From an uncultured Alphaproteobacteria bacterium (GTDB taxonomy: Bacteria > Pseudomonadota > Alphaproteobacteria > HIMB59 > GCA-002718135), in assembly GCA_902577945.1 (NCBI GenBank), contig CACHBB010000007.1, positions 1 to 46,063 on the forward strand: a stretch of DNA of 46,063 bases. The letters are read 5' to 3'. Position numbers and translations under genes: made by a program. How positions within the stretch are numbered: position 1 is the first letter of the stretch; each line of letters begins with the position of its first letter. Positions 27,056 through 36,053 of the stretch are shown in pieces. Below the pieces are notes generated by a model. That model did not search any database and was not told the DNA's origin. It worked only from the letters and a program-made list of their open reading frames with translations.

Positions 27056-28451
27056 ATTTGAAATTTACATTGCTTAAATTAAGTTGACTTTCTACCACGC
27101 TTATTAGCTTTTTTAATCCAATTGCAGAAGTTGATTCAACCCTACAAGTAAGTTGATTTTGGGTGTTGCTAGCTCGCATAAGAAACCAACCATCTTCTGT
27201 TTCTACTCTTATACCATCTATGTCTATAATTTTACCTTTAAAATTTTTAAGTCTATCTTTGATTTCATCAATAATTTTAAATTTTTTTGATTCATCAACG
27301 TCAAATCTGATTTCAGGTGTAGAAAAAGTTTTAGGATATTGATCTATTATTTTGTTCAAGTTTTTATTTTTATTACTTAAAATTCTCAAAAGTCTTAAAC
27401 CTACATACATAGCATCATCATACCCATAAAAATCATCGCCATAACAAACATGCCCACTCATCTCTCCAGATAATGGTGATTTTATTTCTTTCATTTTTTC
27501 TTTTATTGGTGAATGTCCAGTTCTTTCCATTACTGGTTGGCATCCTAGTTTTTTTGCTTCATCAAAAAATACTTTACTGCATTTTACATCCATTATAATT
27601 TTAGGATTTTTATATAGATTAGTAATTTCTGAACATAAAACTAACATAAATTGATCAGCCCAAACAATATTACCCATATTATCTACCACACCAAGCCTGT
27701 CTCCATCACCATCAAAAGCTAAACCAATATCACATTCATTTTCTTGAACAGATTTAATAAGTTGTTGCATATTTTTTGGTACAGTTGGATCCGGATGGTG
27801 ACTTGGAAAATTTCCATCTACATCTTGATTTAATAATATGTTTTCCGTGTTTTTAAGTTTTGATATTAATTTATTAATTATTACTCCCATTGCCCCATTA
27901 CCTATATCCCAACTTATTTTTAATTTCTTTTGAATAGAAATATTTTTAAGAATTCTTTCTACATAAGCATCAGTTATATCTATTGTTTCAATTTTACCTT
28001 CTTTTTTTATCAGTTTATTATTCTGCAGTAGCGTTTTAAATTCTTGGATTTTTTCACTGAAAAAACTATGTTTATCCAATACCATTTTGAATCCATTGTA
28101 CTCTGATGGATTATGAGAGCCAGTAATCATTAGAGCTGCATCAGTTTGGAGATAATAATCAGCGAAGTACAACATTGGCGTTGGACAAATACCTATGCTT
28201 TTAACATTTGCACCTGAATGTTTTAATCCAATACTTAATGCCTTATATAATTTTGGGGAAGTTAGGCGACCATCATAACCGAGGGAAATATTATTTGATT
28301 TTAATTTTTCATATACAACATGGCCAAATAATCTGCCTATAGTATATGCAGTATTTTCTGTTATGTTTTTGTCTACTACGCCCCTAATATCATATTCCCT
28401 TAAAACCTCAGGGTCAAATTTTTCGAGTTTATAACTATTTTCCAGTACCAT
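27045..28451 (-). CDS. Phosphomannomutase/phosphoglucomutase
   Basis: The 468-residue alpha-D-phosphohexomutase has the N-terminal LREYDIRGVVD block, the phosphoserine loop MITGSHNPSEYNGFK, the Mg-binding loop AFDGDGDRLGVVD, the sugar-binding loop GEMSGHV and a C-terminal phosphate loop MRASNTQNQL. It interconverts mannose- or glucose-6-phosphate and the 1-phosphates, feeding nucleotide-sugar synthesis, as does the upstream UDP-glucose dehydrogenase. I chose the ATG at 28451; a TTG at 28460 is also in frame. Its start overlaps the restored ugd reading frame by 17 nt, which suggests coupling. Confidence 0.92.
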   Translation of the reverse strand: MVLENSYKLEKFDPEVLREYDIRGVVDKNITENTAYTIGRLFGHVVYEKLKSNNISLGYDGRLTSPKLYKALSIGLKHSGANVKSIGICPTPMLYFADYYLQTDAALMITGSHNPSEYNGFKMVLDKHSFFSEKIQEFKTLLQNNKLIKKEGKIETIDITDAYVERILKNISIQKKLKISWDIGNGAMGVIINKLISKLKNTENILLNQDVDGNFPSHHPDPTVPKNMQQLIKSVQENECDIGLAFDGDGDRLGVVDNMGNIVWADQFMLVLCSEITNLYKNPKIIMDVKCSKVFFDEAKKLGCQPVMERTGHSPIKEKMKEIKSPLSGEMSGHVCYGDDFYGYDDAMYVGLRLLRILSNKNKNLNKIIDQYPKTFSTPEIRFDVDESKKFKIIDEIKDRLKNFKGKIIDIDGIRVETEDGWFLMRASNTQNQLTCRVESTSAIGLKKLISVVESQLNLSNVNFKFTI

Positions 28452-29729
28452 AATATTCAAAACCTAATTTTTCTAATTCTGATGCATCATAAATATTTCT
28501 TAAATCAAATATTTTTTTTACTTTAACTATTTTACCAATCTTAGAAAAATTAAGAGCTCTGAATTCATTCCATTCTGTCCCAATAACGATTGCATCGGCA
28601 TTCTGACAAGATTCGAAAGCAGAATTGAAATATTTAAATTCAGTAAAAAGTTTTTTAGCGCTATCAATAGCAATTGGATCGAAACAATTAATCTTATATC
28701 CTTTTTTAATAAAATAGATGCTAATTTTATAGATGTTGACTCACGAATATCATCAGTGTTTGGTTTAAAACTTAAACCTAGAAATGACAAAACAGAATTT
28801 TTACTTGTATTTTTGATAATTTTATTTGCTATTTTTTTTATTCTGTTTTGATTTGAAAGATGCACTGCGTCAACAATTGATAAATCTACATTAAATTTTT
28901 TTGCTGTTAATGAAAATGCCTTTACATCTTTAGGAAAGCAAGAACCTCCATAGCCAGGACCAGGATTTAGAAATTTTGATCCAATTCTTTGATCAATTCC
29001 CATGGCCTTAGAAACATCTTGTACGTTAGCGCCAACTGCTTCACACAAATCGGCTACTTCATTGATAAATCCAATTTTTGTTGCTAAAAAACTATTAGAG
29101 GCATATTTAATAATTTCTGCAGTCTCAATAGATGTTGAAACCATAGGAGTTTCTCTAAGAAATAGTGGCCTATATAAATCTCTCATAATTTTTTCTGATT
29201 TACTATTTTCAGTACCAACTACAACCCTATCAGGCCTCATAAAATCATCGATAGCTGAACCTTCTCTTAAAAATTCTGGATTTGATACTACATCAAATTT
29301 ATCTTTAGGCGCTATTTTGGCAATAACATTTTTAATTTCTTTTGATGTGCCAACAGGAACTGTTGATTTTGTAACTACCAAACAGTATTTGTTAATATTT
29401 TTACCAATTTCATTTGCAGCTGACCAGACGTGCGTTAGATCGGCATCATCATCTAATCTTTTACTTGGAGTTCCAACAGTTATAAAGATGATATCAGCAT
29501 CGATCATTGACTCTGAGAGGGAGTTAGAAAAAGATAATAATTTTGTGTTTCGCAAATGCTTAAACAATAAATTATCCATACCAGGTTCATAAAAAGGACA
29601 TTTACCTGATTTAAGTGACTCAATTCTTCTAATATCTTTATCTACACAAACAGTTTCATACCCAAACTCCGCAAAACATGCTCCAGAAACTAAACCAACA
29701 TATCCTGTGCCAACTATAGCTAATTTCAT
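28435..29729 (-). CDS. ugd: UDP-glucose 6-dehydrogenase, reading frame interrupted at an A6G run
   Basis: The first 340 or so residues are standard: NAD-binding KLAIVGTGYVGLVSGACFAE, FITVGTPS, TKSTVPVGTS, SNPEFLREGSAI, and catalytic Cys in NPGPGYGGSCFPKD, then FLGLSFKPNTDDIRESTS. After LASILLKK the zero frame becomes an unrelated hydrophobic tail ending at 28527. In the -1 frame the expected C-terminal UDP-binding domain continues: GYKINCFDPIAIDSAKK, DAIVIGTEWNEFRAL, IFDLRNIYDASELEKLGF, ending TAG at 28435. One missing A in the run at 28702-28707 explains this, as would -1 slippage. The enzyme oxidises UDP-glucose to UDP-glucuronate. Confidence 0.9.
28701..28707 (-). other. Slippery heptamer A AAA AAG at the ugd frame break
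   Basis: Read on the minus strand the zero-frame codons are TTA AAA AAG GAT. Tandem slippage by -1 on A AAA AAG gives AAA AAA GGA TAT, exactly the frame that restores the conserved C-terminus. This heptamer is the dnaX type. A homopolymer base loss in the assembly gives the same picture, and I see no obvious downstream stimulatory stem. Confidence 0.5.
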
Positions 29730-29796
29730 TGTGTCCCTATAAACCTGATTACGATTGAATTAAATGAGAATTATGAATAAAAATTCATAATTCCGA

Positions 29797-30816
29797 TTAT
29801 TTGCAAATATGCACTGATCCTCTTTCTATAATTTTAACCTTAGCAAGAAAATTTTCTATTTTATACTTATTTTTATTTCTATTTATTAGAATATTTATGG
29901 CTTTTTTACCCAATTCTTTGACAGGAAAAGAAACCGCTGTAATTGGCGGTGTGCTTAAGTCTCTTACTAAAGGCCCATCAAATGTGATTATAGATATATC
30001 TTTACCAATCTTTAATTTTAAAAAATTACATGCTTTTATTGCACTTAGTGCAGAAAATTCAGTTGAGCAAATAATTGCAGAAATTTTTTTATTTTTTAAT
30101 AACATACGTTTTATAATTTCAAAACTTTTCTCAGGTTCTTCAAGTTTAACTGAAGCATAATAATTTTTGTTAAAATTAATTTTATTTTTTTTTAAAACTT
30201 TTAAAAAAGAGTTCTTCCTCTCACTTGCAAAATTATATTTTTCAGAAATATTAATATAAGCAATATGTTTATGATTTTTTTTAATTAAATAATCAACAAT
30301 GATTTCTATTGCTCCAGCATTATCTAAATCAACCCATGAGAAATTATTTTCAGATTTAGTTTTTCCCCATGCAACATAATTTACTTTATATTTGTTTAAG
30401 AGTTTAATTCTTAAATCATTTGTTTTGATGTTTTGAAGAACTATGTTTTCAATTTTTTGCTCCAAAATTAATTTTTTATAGGCTTTTATTTCTTCGTCCT
30501 CACTTCTTGCAAATAAAATTTGTAATTGAATGCTTTCTGAAAATAACTCATCAGACATTCCTGATATAAATTGAAAAAAATTTCCTTGATTTAGGACACT
30601 ATTATTTGTACCATAAATTGGAAGAACATATCCAACAGTTTTGGTTTTGCCTGTAGCCAAAACACTGGCATATGGATTTGGACTGTAATTATATTTAGTA
30701 GCAAATTTTTTAACTCTTTGACGAGTTTTTTCGCTAACATCTGAATAACCACCAAGTGCTCTTGAGATTGTTGTTATTGAAAGATCTAACTTTTTTGCTA
30801 ATTCTTTGATATTCAT
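29797..30816 (-). CDS. aglR: LacI-family transcriptional regulator, AglR-like
   Basis: The 339-residue repressor has an N-terminal helix-turn-helix with hinge (NIKELAKKLDLSITTISRAL, VSEKTRQRVKKFATKYNYSP, NPYASVLATGKTKTVGYVLP) and a periplasmic-binding-protein-like effector domain. It is divergently transcribed from aglE. A perfect LacI-type palindrome sits between the two starts, in the aglE promoter. The sequence start and the context match AglR of rhizobial alpha-glucoside operons. The effector is probably an alpha-glucoside, by inference. The effector domain is lysine-rich compared with homologues, in line with the genome. Confidence 0.85.
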   Translation of the reverse strand: MNIKELAKKLDLSITTISRALGGYSDVSEKTRQRVKKFATKYNYSPNPYASVLATGKTKTVGYVLPIYGTNNSVLNQGNFFQFISGMSDELFSESIQLQILFARSEDEEIKAYKKLILEQKIENIVLQNIKTNDLRIKLLNKYKVNYVAWGKTKSENNFSWVDLDNAGAIEIIVDYLIKKNHKHIAYINISEKYNFASERKNSFLKVLKKNKINFNKNYYASVKLEEPEKSFEIIKRMLLKNKKISAIICSTEFSALSAIKACNFLKLKIGKDISIITFDGPLVRDLSTPPITAVSFPVKELGKKAINILINRNKNKYKIENFLAKVKIIERGSVHICK

Positions 30817-30861
30817 AGGTTCATTTGAATAAATTATTCACCATAAACAAGCAATAATAAA

Positions 30862-30890
30862 TTGACAACCAAAACGTTTTGGTAAAATAT
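30862..30890 (+). promoter_or_regulatory. aglE promoter with LacI-type operator
   Basis: A consensus -35 TTGACA (30862-30867) is followed at once by the perfect 16-bp palindrome ACCAAAACGTTTTGGT (30868-30883). A -10-like AAATAT (30885-30890) lies 17 bp from the -35. A repressor bound here would cover the spacer. GGAGG precedes the aglE ATG at 30920. Confidence 0.8.
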
Positions 30891-30919
30891 ATGGTATATT
30901 TATAAATATGGAGGAATTA

Positions 30920-32227
30920 ATGAATAAATTAATTAAAATTTTATTAGCTACTTTCTCATCATTTTTCATAAGCTTCTCTGCATTTGCAGGGGGACACTAT
31001 ACTGGGCCAGATTTAACTGGTCAAAAAGTAGTGATGTTTGGTCCTTGGTTATCGCCAGAACAAGAAACAATGAGAGAAGTAGGTGCTATATTTGAAAAAG
31101 CTACTGGAGCAACTTTTGAATATGGTGGTTCAGATAGTTTTGAACAGCAAGTTATGATTGATCTAAAAGCAGGAAGTGCTGCAGATTTAGTTGTGTTTCC
31201 ACAGCCAGGTCTAGCTGCAAACGCAGCAGCAATGGGAGGATTGGTTCCTCTAGGTGATGACATAAAACAAATGGTTTTAGACAACTATGCTGCTGGTCAA
31301 TCATGGGTTGATCTTTCAACATATGCGGATGAAAATGGTAATGACCAGTTCAATGCAATTTTCTTCAGAACAAATGTTAAAAGTTTAGTTTGGTATTCAC
31401 CAGATAACTTCGAAGACAATGGTTATGAAGTACCAGGAACAATGGAAGAATTAATTGCACTAACAAGACAAATGGCTTCTGATGGAAATACTCCATGGTG
31501 TATTGGTCTTGGTTCAGGTGCAGCAACTGGATGGCCTGCAACTGACTGGATGGAAGATATCATGCTTAGAACACATACGCCTGATGTTTATGATATGTGG
31601 GTATCAAATGAAATGCCATTCAATGATCCAAGAGTTATTGAAGCAATGAATTTCTTTGGAACTTTTGCATTGAACGACAAGTTTGTTAATGGTGGATCTA
31701 AAGCAGTAGCAACTACTGATTTTAGAGATGCTCCAAATGGGCTTTTCACTTCTCCTGCAGAGTGCATGATGCATAGACAAGCAAGCTTTATACCTGCATT
31801 TTTTCCAGAAGGTGTAGAAGCTGGTGTTGACTATGATTTCTTTTATTTCCCAGCATATGCAACTAAAGATTTAGGTACTCCTGTACTTGGAGCTGGAACA
31901 TTAGTAGCTGCTACTAATGATAACCAAGCAACAATAGAGTTCATTAAATTTTTAATGCATCCTGAAGCTCATGAATATTGGATGGCTAAAGGTGGCTTCC
32001 TAACTCCACATAAAGGTGTTGATGGAAGCAAATATGCTAGTGAAACTTTTAGAAAACTAGGTGAAATCTTAACAGGAGCTACAACCTTTAGATTTGATGC
32101 ATCTGATTTAATGCCAGGTGCTATAGGCGCTGGTACTTTCTGGACTGGTATGGTTGATTATACCAACGGAAAATCAGCTCAAGATGTAGCTGACGCGATC
32201 CAAGATAGTTGGGACGCTATTAAATAA
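30920..32227 (+). CDS. aglE: Alpha-glucoside ABC transporter, substrate-binding protein
   Basis: This solute-binding protein of 435 residues has a signal peptide (LLATFSSFFISFSAFAGG). Blocks highly characteristic of AglE are GSDSFEQQVMIDLKAGSAAD, FPQPGLAANAAAMGGLVPLG, LVWYSPDNFEDNGYEVPGT, GNTPWCIGLGSGAATGWPAT, DFRDAPNGLFTSP, HRQASFIPAFFPEG and TFRFDASDLMPGAIGAGTF. AglE binds sucrose, maltose and trehalose-like glucosides in Sinorhizobium. I chose the ATG at 30920 because GGAGG lies 8 nt before it, inside a possible longer start at 30908. Codon use is noticeably less AT-biased than its neighbours, consistent with high expression. Confidence 0.93.
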   Translation: MNKLIKILLATFSSFFISFSAFAGGHYTGPDLTGQKVVMFGPWLSPEQETMREVGAIFEKATGATFEYGGSDSFEQQVMIDLKAGSAADLVVFPQPGLAANAAAMGGLVPLGDDIKQMVLDNYAAGQSWVDLSTYADENGNDQFNAIFFRTNVKSLVWYSPDNFEDNGYEVPGTMEELIALTRQMASDGNTPWCIGLGSGAATGWPATDWMEDIMLRTHTPDVYDMWVSNEMPFNDPRVIEAMNFFGTFALNDKFVNGGSKAVATTDFRDAPNGLFTSPAECMMHRQASFIPAFFPEGVEAGVDYDFFYFPAYATKDLGTPVLGAGTLVAATNDNQATIEFIKFLMHPEAHEYWMAKGGFLTPHKGVDGSKYASETFRKLGEILTGATTFRFDASDLMPGAIGAGTFWTGMVDYTNGKSAQDVADAIQDSWDAIK

Positions 32228-32241
32228 TTCCTCTTGTTGAA

Positions 32242-32277
32242 ACAGGCGAACAATTAACTTGTTCGCCTGTCTTTTTT
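32242..32277 (+). terminator. Strong hairpin plus T run after aglE
   Basis: Arms ACAGGCGAACAA (32242-32253) and TTGTTCGCCTGT (32259-32270) pair perfectly over 12 bp with the loop TTAAC, followed by C and six T. It sits between the binding-protein and permease genes, so it is probably a partial terminator or 3'-end stabiliser that raises binding protein over permease. Confidence 0.88.
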
Positions 32278-32293
32278 ATATATTTAATCACTA

Positions 32294-33277
32294 ATGACTA
32301 TCCTGAATTTAGTATTTATCGTTTTTTTAGGAATATTATTTTTTATAGCGTACTTTCATATTTCAAATTATATTTTAGATATTTATGGTAACAAATCTCT
32401 AAAAAAATATAATTTAGAAAATTCTATAAGAGTTGTAGTTTTTATAGCACCTGCATTTATAGTTTTATTTATATTTATTTTGTACCCTGTCTTTGAAACT
32501 ATCAGGCTCAGTTTTTATGATAAGTTTGGAAGAGAATTTGTTGGTCTTTACAACTATAAATGGGCAGTAAATGATCCTGAATTTAGAAGAAGTATATTTA
32601 ATAATTTAGTATGGTTGCTTGTTGTTCCTACTTTAAGTACCTTTTTTGGATTAGTCATTGCTAACTTAGCTGATAGAATTTGGTGGGGCTCAATTGCAAA
32701 ATCTATAATATTTATGCCCATGGCAATATCATTCGTAGGAGCAGGAGTAATTTGGAAATTTATTTATGAATATAGAGGGCCAGAAAATACACAAATAGGA
32801 TTACTTAATGCAATTATAGTTTCACTAGGTTATGAACCACAAGCATGGTTAACAATACCAATGTGGAATAATTTCTTTTTGATGGCTATAATGATTTGGA
32901 TACAGACTGGACTAGCTCTGGTTATTTTTAGTGCTGCATTAAGAAGTATACCAAAAGAAATGCTTGAAGCAGCAAGAATTGACGGTGCCAGTGAATTTAA
33001 AATATTTTTTTCAATTATTATTCCGTATTTAGAACAAACAATCCTCGTTATTTGGACCTTAATTACAATAATTGTTTTAAGAATATTTGATATTATTTTT
33101 GCGATGACAAATGGAGAATGGCAAACAGGGGTTTTAGCTAACTTAATGTATGATTGGATGTTTAGAGGTGGTGGGGACTCTGGGAGAGGAAGTGTTTTAG
33201 CAATTGTTATTATGATTGGTGTAATACCAATCTTAGCGTGGAATTTATATAAACATAGACAGGAACAAAAAATTTAA
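32294..33277 (+). CDS. aglF: Alpha-glucoside ABC transporter, permease AglF
   Basis: The 327-residue permease of the MalF type has a short N-terminal helix, then six core membrane segments and the EAA cytoplasmic loop (EMLEAARIDGASEFKIFFSI) that contacts the ATPase. The region VAPAFIVLFIFILYPVFETI-like (residues 50-72) and TNGEWQTGVLANLMYDWMFRGG near the C-terminus resemble AglF. The last codon overlaps the start of aglG by one base. It imports the sugar delivered by AglE. Confidence 0.9.
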   Translation: MTILNLVFIVFLGILFFIAYFHISNYILDIYGNKSLKKYNLENSIRVVVFIAPAFIVLFIFILYPVFETIRLSFYDKFGREFVGLYNYKWAVNDPEFRRSIFNNLVWLLVVPTLSTFFGLVIANLADRIWWGSIAKSIIFMPMAISFVGAGVIWKFIYEYRGPENTQIGLLNAIIVSLGYEPQAWLTIPMWNNFFLMAIMIWIQTGLALVIFSAALRSIPKEMLEAARIDGASEFKIFFSIIIPYLEQTILVIWTLITIIVLRIFDIIFAMTNGEWQTGVLANLMYDWMFRGGGDSGRGSVLAIVIMIGVIPILAWNLYKHRQEQKI

Positions 33278-34416
33278 TGAAGAAATTTTCTATGTCATCT
33301 CTTTTATCTCAATTATTATTGCTTTTATTTGTGATTATATGGATCATTCCTACATTTGGCCTCTTTATTAGCTCTTTAAGAGATAAAGATTTACTAGCCA
33401 TAAGTGGATGGTGGACATCCTTAACTACAACAGAAGTAAATGAAATTTATAGAATGTCAGGAATGGAAAGCCAAATTGAAGAAGATGGTTATTTTAAAAT
33501 TAAAGGTAAGTTATTTGAAGATAATTCAGGAAAAAAAATAGAAAGTTTTGGAATAACCTCAAAGAATATTAATGAGTTTAATATTGGTGATGTTGCAATA
33601 TTTAAAGATGAGAGTGAAGTGTTTCTAGATGAAAATGGAAATTATGAATGGAGATCAAAATCTGAATTTAAAAAGAAAAAAGGGAAAAGATTATTTACCA
33701 CATCATTAAGTCCCCCTTCGTTTACTTTTGAAAATTATAGAGAAGTTTTATTTAAAGAAGGTATTGGTAGAGCTTTTGTTAATACAATGGCTGTTGCTTT
33801 ACCCTCAACACTAATACCACTAATAATTTGCTCTTTTTTTGCATATTCATTAACCTGGATGAAATTTTATGGAAGAGATACCCTCTTAGCAATAATAATA
33901 GCATCACTTGTTGTTCCTCTTCAAATGTCTTTGATACCAATTCTGACTATATATAATGATTTTGGGGCATTTTTTGGAGTTGCTGCTAAATCTTACCCTG
34001 GTGTTTGGATGGCACATACTGGTTTTGGATTAGCGTCAACTACTTTTCTATTAAGAAATTTTTTAAAAAGCTTGCCCAACGAAATGATGGAAGCAGCAAA
34101 AGTAGATGGTGCCTCACACTATGATATTTTTATTAGAATAATAATACCACTTTCAATACCGGCTTTTGCTTCAATATTTATTTTACAATTTTTATGGTGT
34201 TGGAATGACTTACTAGTTGGGCTAGTATTTTTAGATCAGGTTCCAAGTGAAATTATCTTAACAGCAAAATTAAAAGAATTACTTGGCTCAAGAGGAGAAA
34301 ACTGGGAAATTTTAACAACTGGTGCTTTTGTCTCAATGACAGTCCCTCTTTTTATATTTTTTGCTCTTCAAAGATACTTTATAAGAGGTCTAGTTGCAGG
34401 ATCAGTAAAAGGTTAA
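33277..34416 (+). CDS. aglG: Alpha-glucoside ABC transporter, permease AglG
   Basis: The 379-residue permease of the MalG type has the EAA loop EMMEAAKVDGASHYDIFIRI and a C-terminus ending RYFIRGLVAGSVKG, standard for the family. Between the first helix and the second there is a large hydrophilic, periplasmic insertion at about residues 36-150, which is why the protein is longer than MalG; AglG relatives share this. It overlaps aglF by one base. After aglG the expected aglA and aglK do not follow; aglK lies 8.7 kb further on. Confidence 0.9.
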   Translation: MKKFSMSSLLSQLLLLLFVIIWIIPTFGLFISSLRDKDLLAISGWWTSLTTTEVNEIYRMSGMESQIEEDGYFKIKGKLFEDNSGKKIESFGITSKNINEFNIGDVAIFKDESEVFLDENGNYEWRSKSEFKKKKGKRLFTTSLSPPSFTFENYREVLFKEGIGRAFVNTMAVALPSTLIPLIICSFFAYSLTWMKFYGRDTLLAIIIASLVVPLQMSLIPILTIYNDFGAFFGVAAKSYPGVWMAHTGFGLASTTFLLRNFLKSLPNEMMEAAKVDGASHYDIFIRIIIPLSIPAFASIFILQFLWCWNDLLVGLVFLDQVPSEIILTAKLKELLGSRGENWEILTTGAFVSMTVPLFIFFALQRYFIRGLVAGSVKG

Positions 34417-34468
34417 AAACCAATTTTTTTGACTTTAAAATTATAATATTCAATTATATAATTATCTT

Positions 34469-35476
34469 ATGGAACAAGTTGTTAAGCAAACTCAACCAAG
34501 AAAATCATCTAAAAAGTGGTTTAGGGCCGAAATTGATAAAAATGTTTTCAAAGAATTAACTAAAACTAGTGATCTGCCCGGTTGGAAACATATAATCATA
34601 TTTGCAATTACATTATCTACTCTAGGATACTTATGTGGTTTGTCCTGGGGTTCATGGTACTTTATACCAATTTATCTTGTATACTGTACATTTTGGGGTG
34701 GCGCAGATGCTATCTGGCATGAGTGTGGTCATAGAACTGCTTTTAAATCAAGAAAACTGAATGACTTCTTTTATTATATTGCTAGTTTTATGAATAATTT
34801 CGAACCAATTAGATGGAGATGGTCACATAAACAACATCACAACTATACAGCTTCAATTGACCCTCATGATTTTGAAGTTGAAGAAAGTATATTTTCTAGA
34901 CCAACACTAACCAGCTTTATACTCAGATTTATTCCAGGAATAGGTTTTTTTAAATTAAATAATTCTTTATATAAAGAAATTCTTCAACACGCATTTGGTA
35001 TTGAAACAAAAGTTATTAAGGAATGTATACCTAAAGATCAGAAAAACTTATGTTTTCTAGTTTCTAGAATTTTTGTTTTTCTTTGGATAACCATAATAAT
35101 ATTTTCAATTTATATAAATTCTTTACTACCTATTTTTTTATTTTTAATACCTAAATTTTTTACATCATTAAACGCAGTTTGGGGCTTAACTCAGCATATG
35201 GGTTTAAAAGAAGATACTAAAGATCATAGAGAGTCTACTAGATCAGTTCGTTTAAATCCAATCTTTAGTTTTATTTATTGGAAGATGGAATATCACATCG
35301 AGCATCATATGTTTCCAACGATACCGTCTTACAATTTGCCAAAATTGCACGAACATATTAAAGATCAGCTTCCAAAGCCACAAACACTTTATGAAGCATA
35401 TAAAGACATAATACCTGCAGTAATTAAAAAATCTAAAAACCCGGATTATTATATTCCAGTAAAAATTCCTGCTTAA
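34469..35476 (+). CDS. Fatty-acid desaturase family membrane protein
   Basis: The 335-residue integral membrane protein has the three histidine boxes of di-iron desaturases: HECGHR, HKQHH and HIEHH, with four hydrophobic segments between. The final box, EYHIEHHMFPTIPSYNLPKLH, is the classic front-end/acyl-lipid desaturase sequence. Beta-carotene-type hydroxylases/ketolases and omega-hydroxylases share the boxes, so the substrate is uncertain. It begins 52 nt after aglG on the same strand and may be read from the agl promoter. The flavodoxin on the opposite strand ends 10 nt beyond it. Confidence 0.83.
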   Translation: MEQVVKQTQPRKSSKKWFRAEIDKNVFKELTKTSDLPGWKHIIIFAITLSTLGYLCGLSWGSWYFIPIYLVYCTFWGGADAIWHECGHRTAFKSRKLNDFFYYIASFMNNFEPIRWRWSHKQHHNYTASIDPHDFEVEESIFSRPTLTSFILRFIPGIGFFKLNNSLYKEILQHAFGIETKVIKECIPKDQKNLCFLVSRIFVFLWITIIIFSIYINSLLPIFLFLIPKFFTSLNAVWGLTQHMGLKEDTKDHRESTRSVRLNPIFSFIYWKMEYHIEHHMFPTIPSYNLPKLHEHIKDQLPKPQTLYEAYKDIIPAVIKKSKNPDYYIPVKIPA

Positions 35477-35486
35477 ATAAAGATAT

Positions 35487-35924
35487 TTATATTAAACTTA
35501 AAAACTTTTCGGACCATTCCATTGATCCCTCGGTATCAAAATCACACTCTTGCCTATCTAAAATTCTGTTTGCTCCAAGTTCTTTAAGCTTATCATCAAT
35601 AATCTTACCTGCATTGCAGAAGTCATAGTGAGATGAGTCACCAAGAGCCAGTACACCGTATTTTAAGTTAGAAAGATTTAATTTAGTCAAACTAGACAAA
35701 TTTTCCCAAAAAGTTAATCCATTGTCAGGAACTTCTCCATCACCAGTTGTGGAAGTTACAATCATAAGTTTGCTAATTTCTTGAAGTTTATCCATACTAA
35801 TATCGTCAAGTTCAAAAACTTGGCAACTTACCCCTTTATCTTTTGTCAATTTTTCAATATCAAAAGCTAATTCCTCAGCAGTACCTGTTTGAGTGCCGTA
35901 AACTATATGCAAAATACCTGACAT
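35487..35924 (-). CDS. Flavodoxin-domain protein (MioC/CPR-FMN type)
   Basis: The 145-residue single-domain flavoprotein has the FMN phosphate loop YGTQTGTAEELA, the isoalloxazine loops TSTTGDGEVPDNG and ALGDSSHYDFCNAG, and a C-terminal helix. It resembles MioC and the FMN domain of cytochrome P450 reductases or sulfite reductase more than long-chain flavodoxins. It is a cytoplasmic electron carrier, partner unknown. It is convergent with the desaturase and divergent from the aldehyde dehydrogenase across a 129-nt AT-rich spacer with no other visible feature. Confidence 0.9.
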   Translation of the reverse strand: MSGILHIVYGTQTGTAEELAFDIEKLTKDKGVSCQVFELDDISMDKLQEISKLMIVTSTTGDGEVPDNGLTFWENLSSLTKLNLSNLKYGVLALGDSSHYDFCNAGKIIDDKLKELGANRILDRQECDFDTEGSMEWSEKFLSLI

Positions 35925-36053
35925 ATTTATTAAATAATAAGATTAATATTATTTCAAGTAGTGTTTTATTGCTATTGTTTTAACAAATTTGTAATTATAA
36001 TGAAGATTTTATTGATTATAAGTCGTTTAAATATTACCTTTTTTTTTATATAA

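Noticed and set aside
28527-28700. Zero-frame hydrophobic C-terminal tail of ugd as a genuine alternative C-terminus
   Set aside because: The -1 frame carries the conserved C-terminal domain of the family over the same bases, so the zero-frame tail is a by-product of the frame break.
29002-29592. Long 196-codon plus-strand ORF opposite ugd
   Set aside because: The opposite strand encodes unmistakable UDP-glucose dehydrogenase motifs over the whole stretch.
33277-34416. Hydrophilic insertion in AglG as a gene fusion
   Set aside because: AglG relatives are known to be longer than MalG with a periplasmic insertion at this place.
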